A stretch of 6,931 bases of DNA from Nitrososphaerota archaeon (lineage in GTDB: Archaea; Thermoproteota; Nitrososphaeria; Nitrososphaerales; CADDZS01): NCBI GenBank assembly GCA_027886795.1, contig JAPCJU010000062.1:1-6931 (forward strand), written 5' to 3'. This document shows positions 6,528 through 6,931 of this stretch, piece by piece; the stretch's first letter is position 1; the number at the start of each line of letters is the position of its first letter. The notes beneath the pieces were generated by a model. That model saw only the letters and a list, made by a program, of their open reading frames with translations, was not told the DNA's origin and ran no database searches. Both the position numbers and the translations under genes were made by a program.

Positions 6528-6931
6528 ATGGAAGGTAACCTGGTAGGAGTCTTCGGATCTAATCCAGATCTGAAGAGTGCCTTTCTTTCTTCAATTGGGA
6601 AGAAGAGCGAGACCGAAGGATTGGTTGTATATCAACGAAATGAATCTGGCAGGAAATACTCCTTACTTGATGACTCTTCCTACCCAGACAAGATTCAGGG
6701 GTATTCAAGAATAGCCACCATAGCCGATCATGCGCTGTACATTTTTCCACCGGATGGAAAACTTGTACCTTCAGACGGGGAGCTGGCCGTTCTACTTGAT
6801 TCATTAACCCTGAACGGAACAATGGAAGTAATCGACGGATCGCAACCAAACGTTTCGGGGATCGTGAAGTCCTCATTCAAGGGACTGGGCTTGTCCAATT
6901 TTCCAATCGAAGAAAGAACAGCAAAATCCTC
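6528..6931 (+). CDS. EF-Tu/SelB-like degenerate translational GTPase homologue, N-terminal part
   Basis: An open frame from ATG 6528 to the window edge, 134 codons with no stop, so the gene is cut off. It opens MEGNLVGVFGSNPDLKSAF, then IGKKSETEGLVVYQRN, YPDKIQGYSRIATIADHALYI and a leucine-rich helix ending NGTMEVIDG. From memory, this order (a GKK.T-type stretch, 'PDKIQ', an '.A..ADY.L..' strand, a predicted helix) resembles an archaeal EF-Tu/IF-2/RF-3-type protein found in Thaumarchaeota. In that group the N-terminal GTPase domain is eroded and beta-barrel domain 2 follows. Here the P-loop position reads GSNPDLKS (10-17), with leucine where GxxxxGKS/T needs its second glycine, and no DxxG switch II motif is visible. 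GTP hydrolysis therefore seems unlikely, and a regulatory or ribosome-associated role is only a guess. The identification rests on a recalled pattern; the diagnostic C-terminal domains are outside the window. Confidence 0.6.
   Translation, partial: MEGNLVGVFGSNPDLKSAFLSSIGKKSETEGLVVYQRNESGRKYSLLDDSSYPDKIQGYSRIATIADHALYIFPPDGKLVPSDGELAVLLDSLTLNGTMEVIDGSQPNVSGIVKSSFKGLGLSNFPIEERTAKS

Noticed and set aside
6559..6876. 105-codon open frame on the minus strand
   Set aside because: It lies wholly antisense to the EF-Tu-like frame, which is the one that resembles a known family. The antisense translation is rich in Arg and Ser with no motif.
1..6931. CRISPR array, tRNA/rRNA genes, insertion sequence or attachment site
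   Set aside because: No regularly spaced direct repeats, no tRNA-like cloverleaf or TΨC-like segment in the gaps, and no transposase or flanking inverted repeats. Gaps are all under 120 bp.

Overview
The window looks like ordinary chromosomal DNA from an archaeon, most plausibly a member of the Thaumarchaeota/Nitrososphaeria or a close relative; that placement is an inference. The reasons are the partial last gene, whose N-terminus resembles a degenerate EF-Tu-like GTPase I know from Thaumarchaeota; a stand-alone asparagine-synthetase-type domain with an 'RPKKAMQYG' motif; an archaeal-type acyl-CoA synthetase; and several genes that start close behind an AT-rich box, as leaderless archaeal genes do. 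GC content is moderate by eye. Start codons are mixed (ATG, GTG, TTG).

Layout: positions 1-95 hold the first 31 codons of a minus-strand MaoC-type hydratase, cut by the window edge. After a 119-bp divergent intergenic region, five plus-strand genes follow closely: an M3-family oligoendopeptidase (215-2020), an AMP-forming acyl-CoA synthetase (2098-4056), a small asparagine-synthetase-like ATP pyrophosphatase overlapping it by 11 bp (4046-4894), a bifunctional glutamate formiminotransferase/cyclodeaminase (4963-6468), and the 5' part of the EF-Tu-like protein (6528 to the edge). No intergenic gap exceeds 120 bp. I saw no RNA gene, mobile element, CRISPR array or convincing terminator.

How they fit together: the synthetase (organic acid to acyl-CoA) and the divergent MaoC hydratase (enoyl-CoA/3-hydroxyacyl-CoA) could serve the same acyl-CoA metabolism. 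The peptidase and FtcD fit peptide and histidine use, with FtcD passing a one-carbon unit to tetrahydrofolate. The only physical evidence of tight coupling is the synthetase/AsnB-like overlap; the other genes may have their own promoters.

The least ordinary points are the uncharacterised AsnB-like protein coupled to an acyl-CoA synthetase, a glycine where true acetyl-CoA synthetases have the pocket-closing tryptophan, and an elongation-factor relative with a broken P-loop. I found no clear new defence or mobile system.
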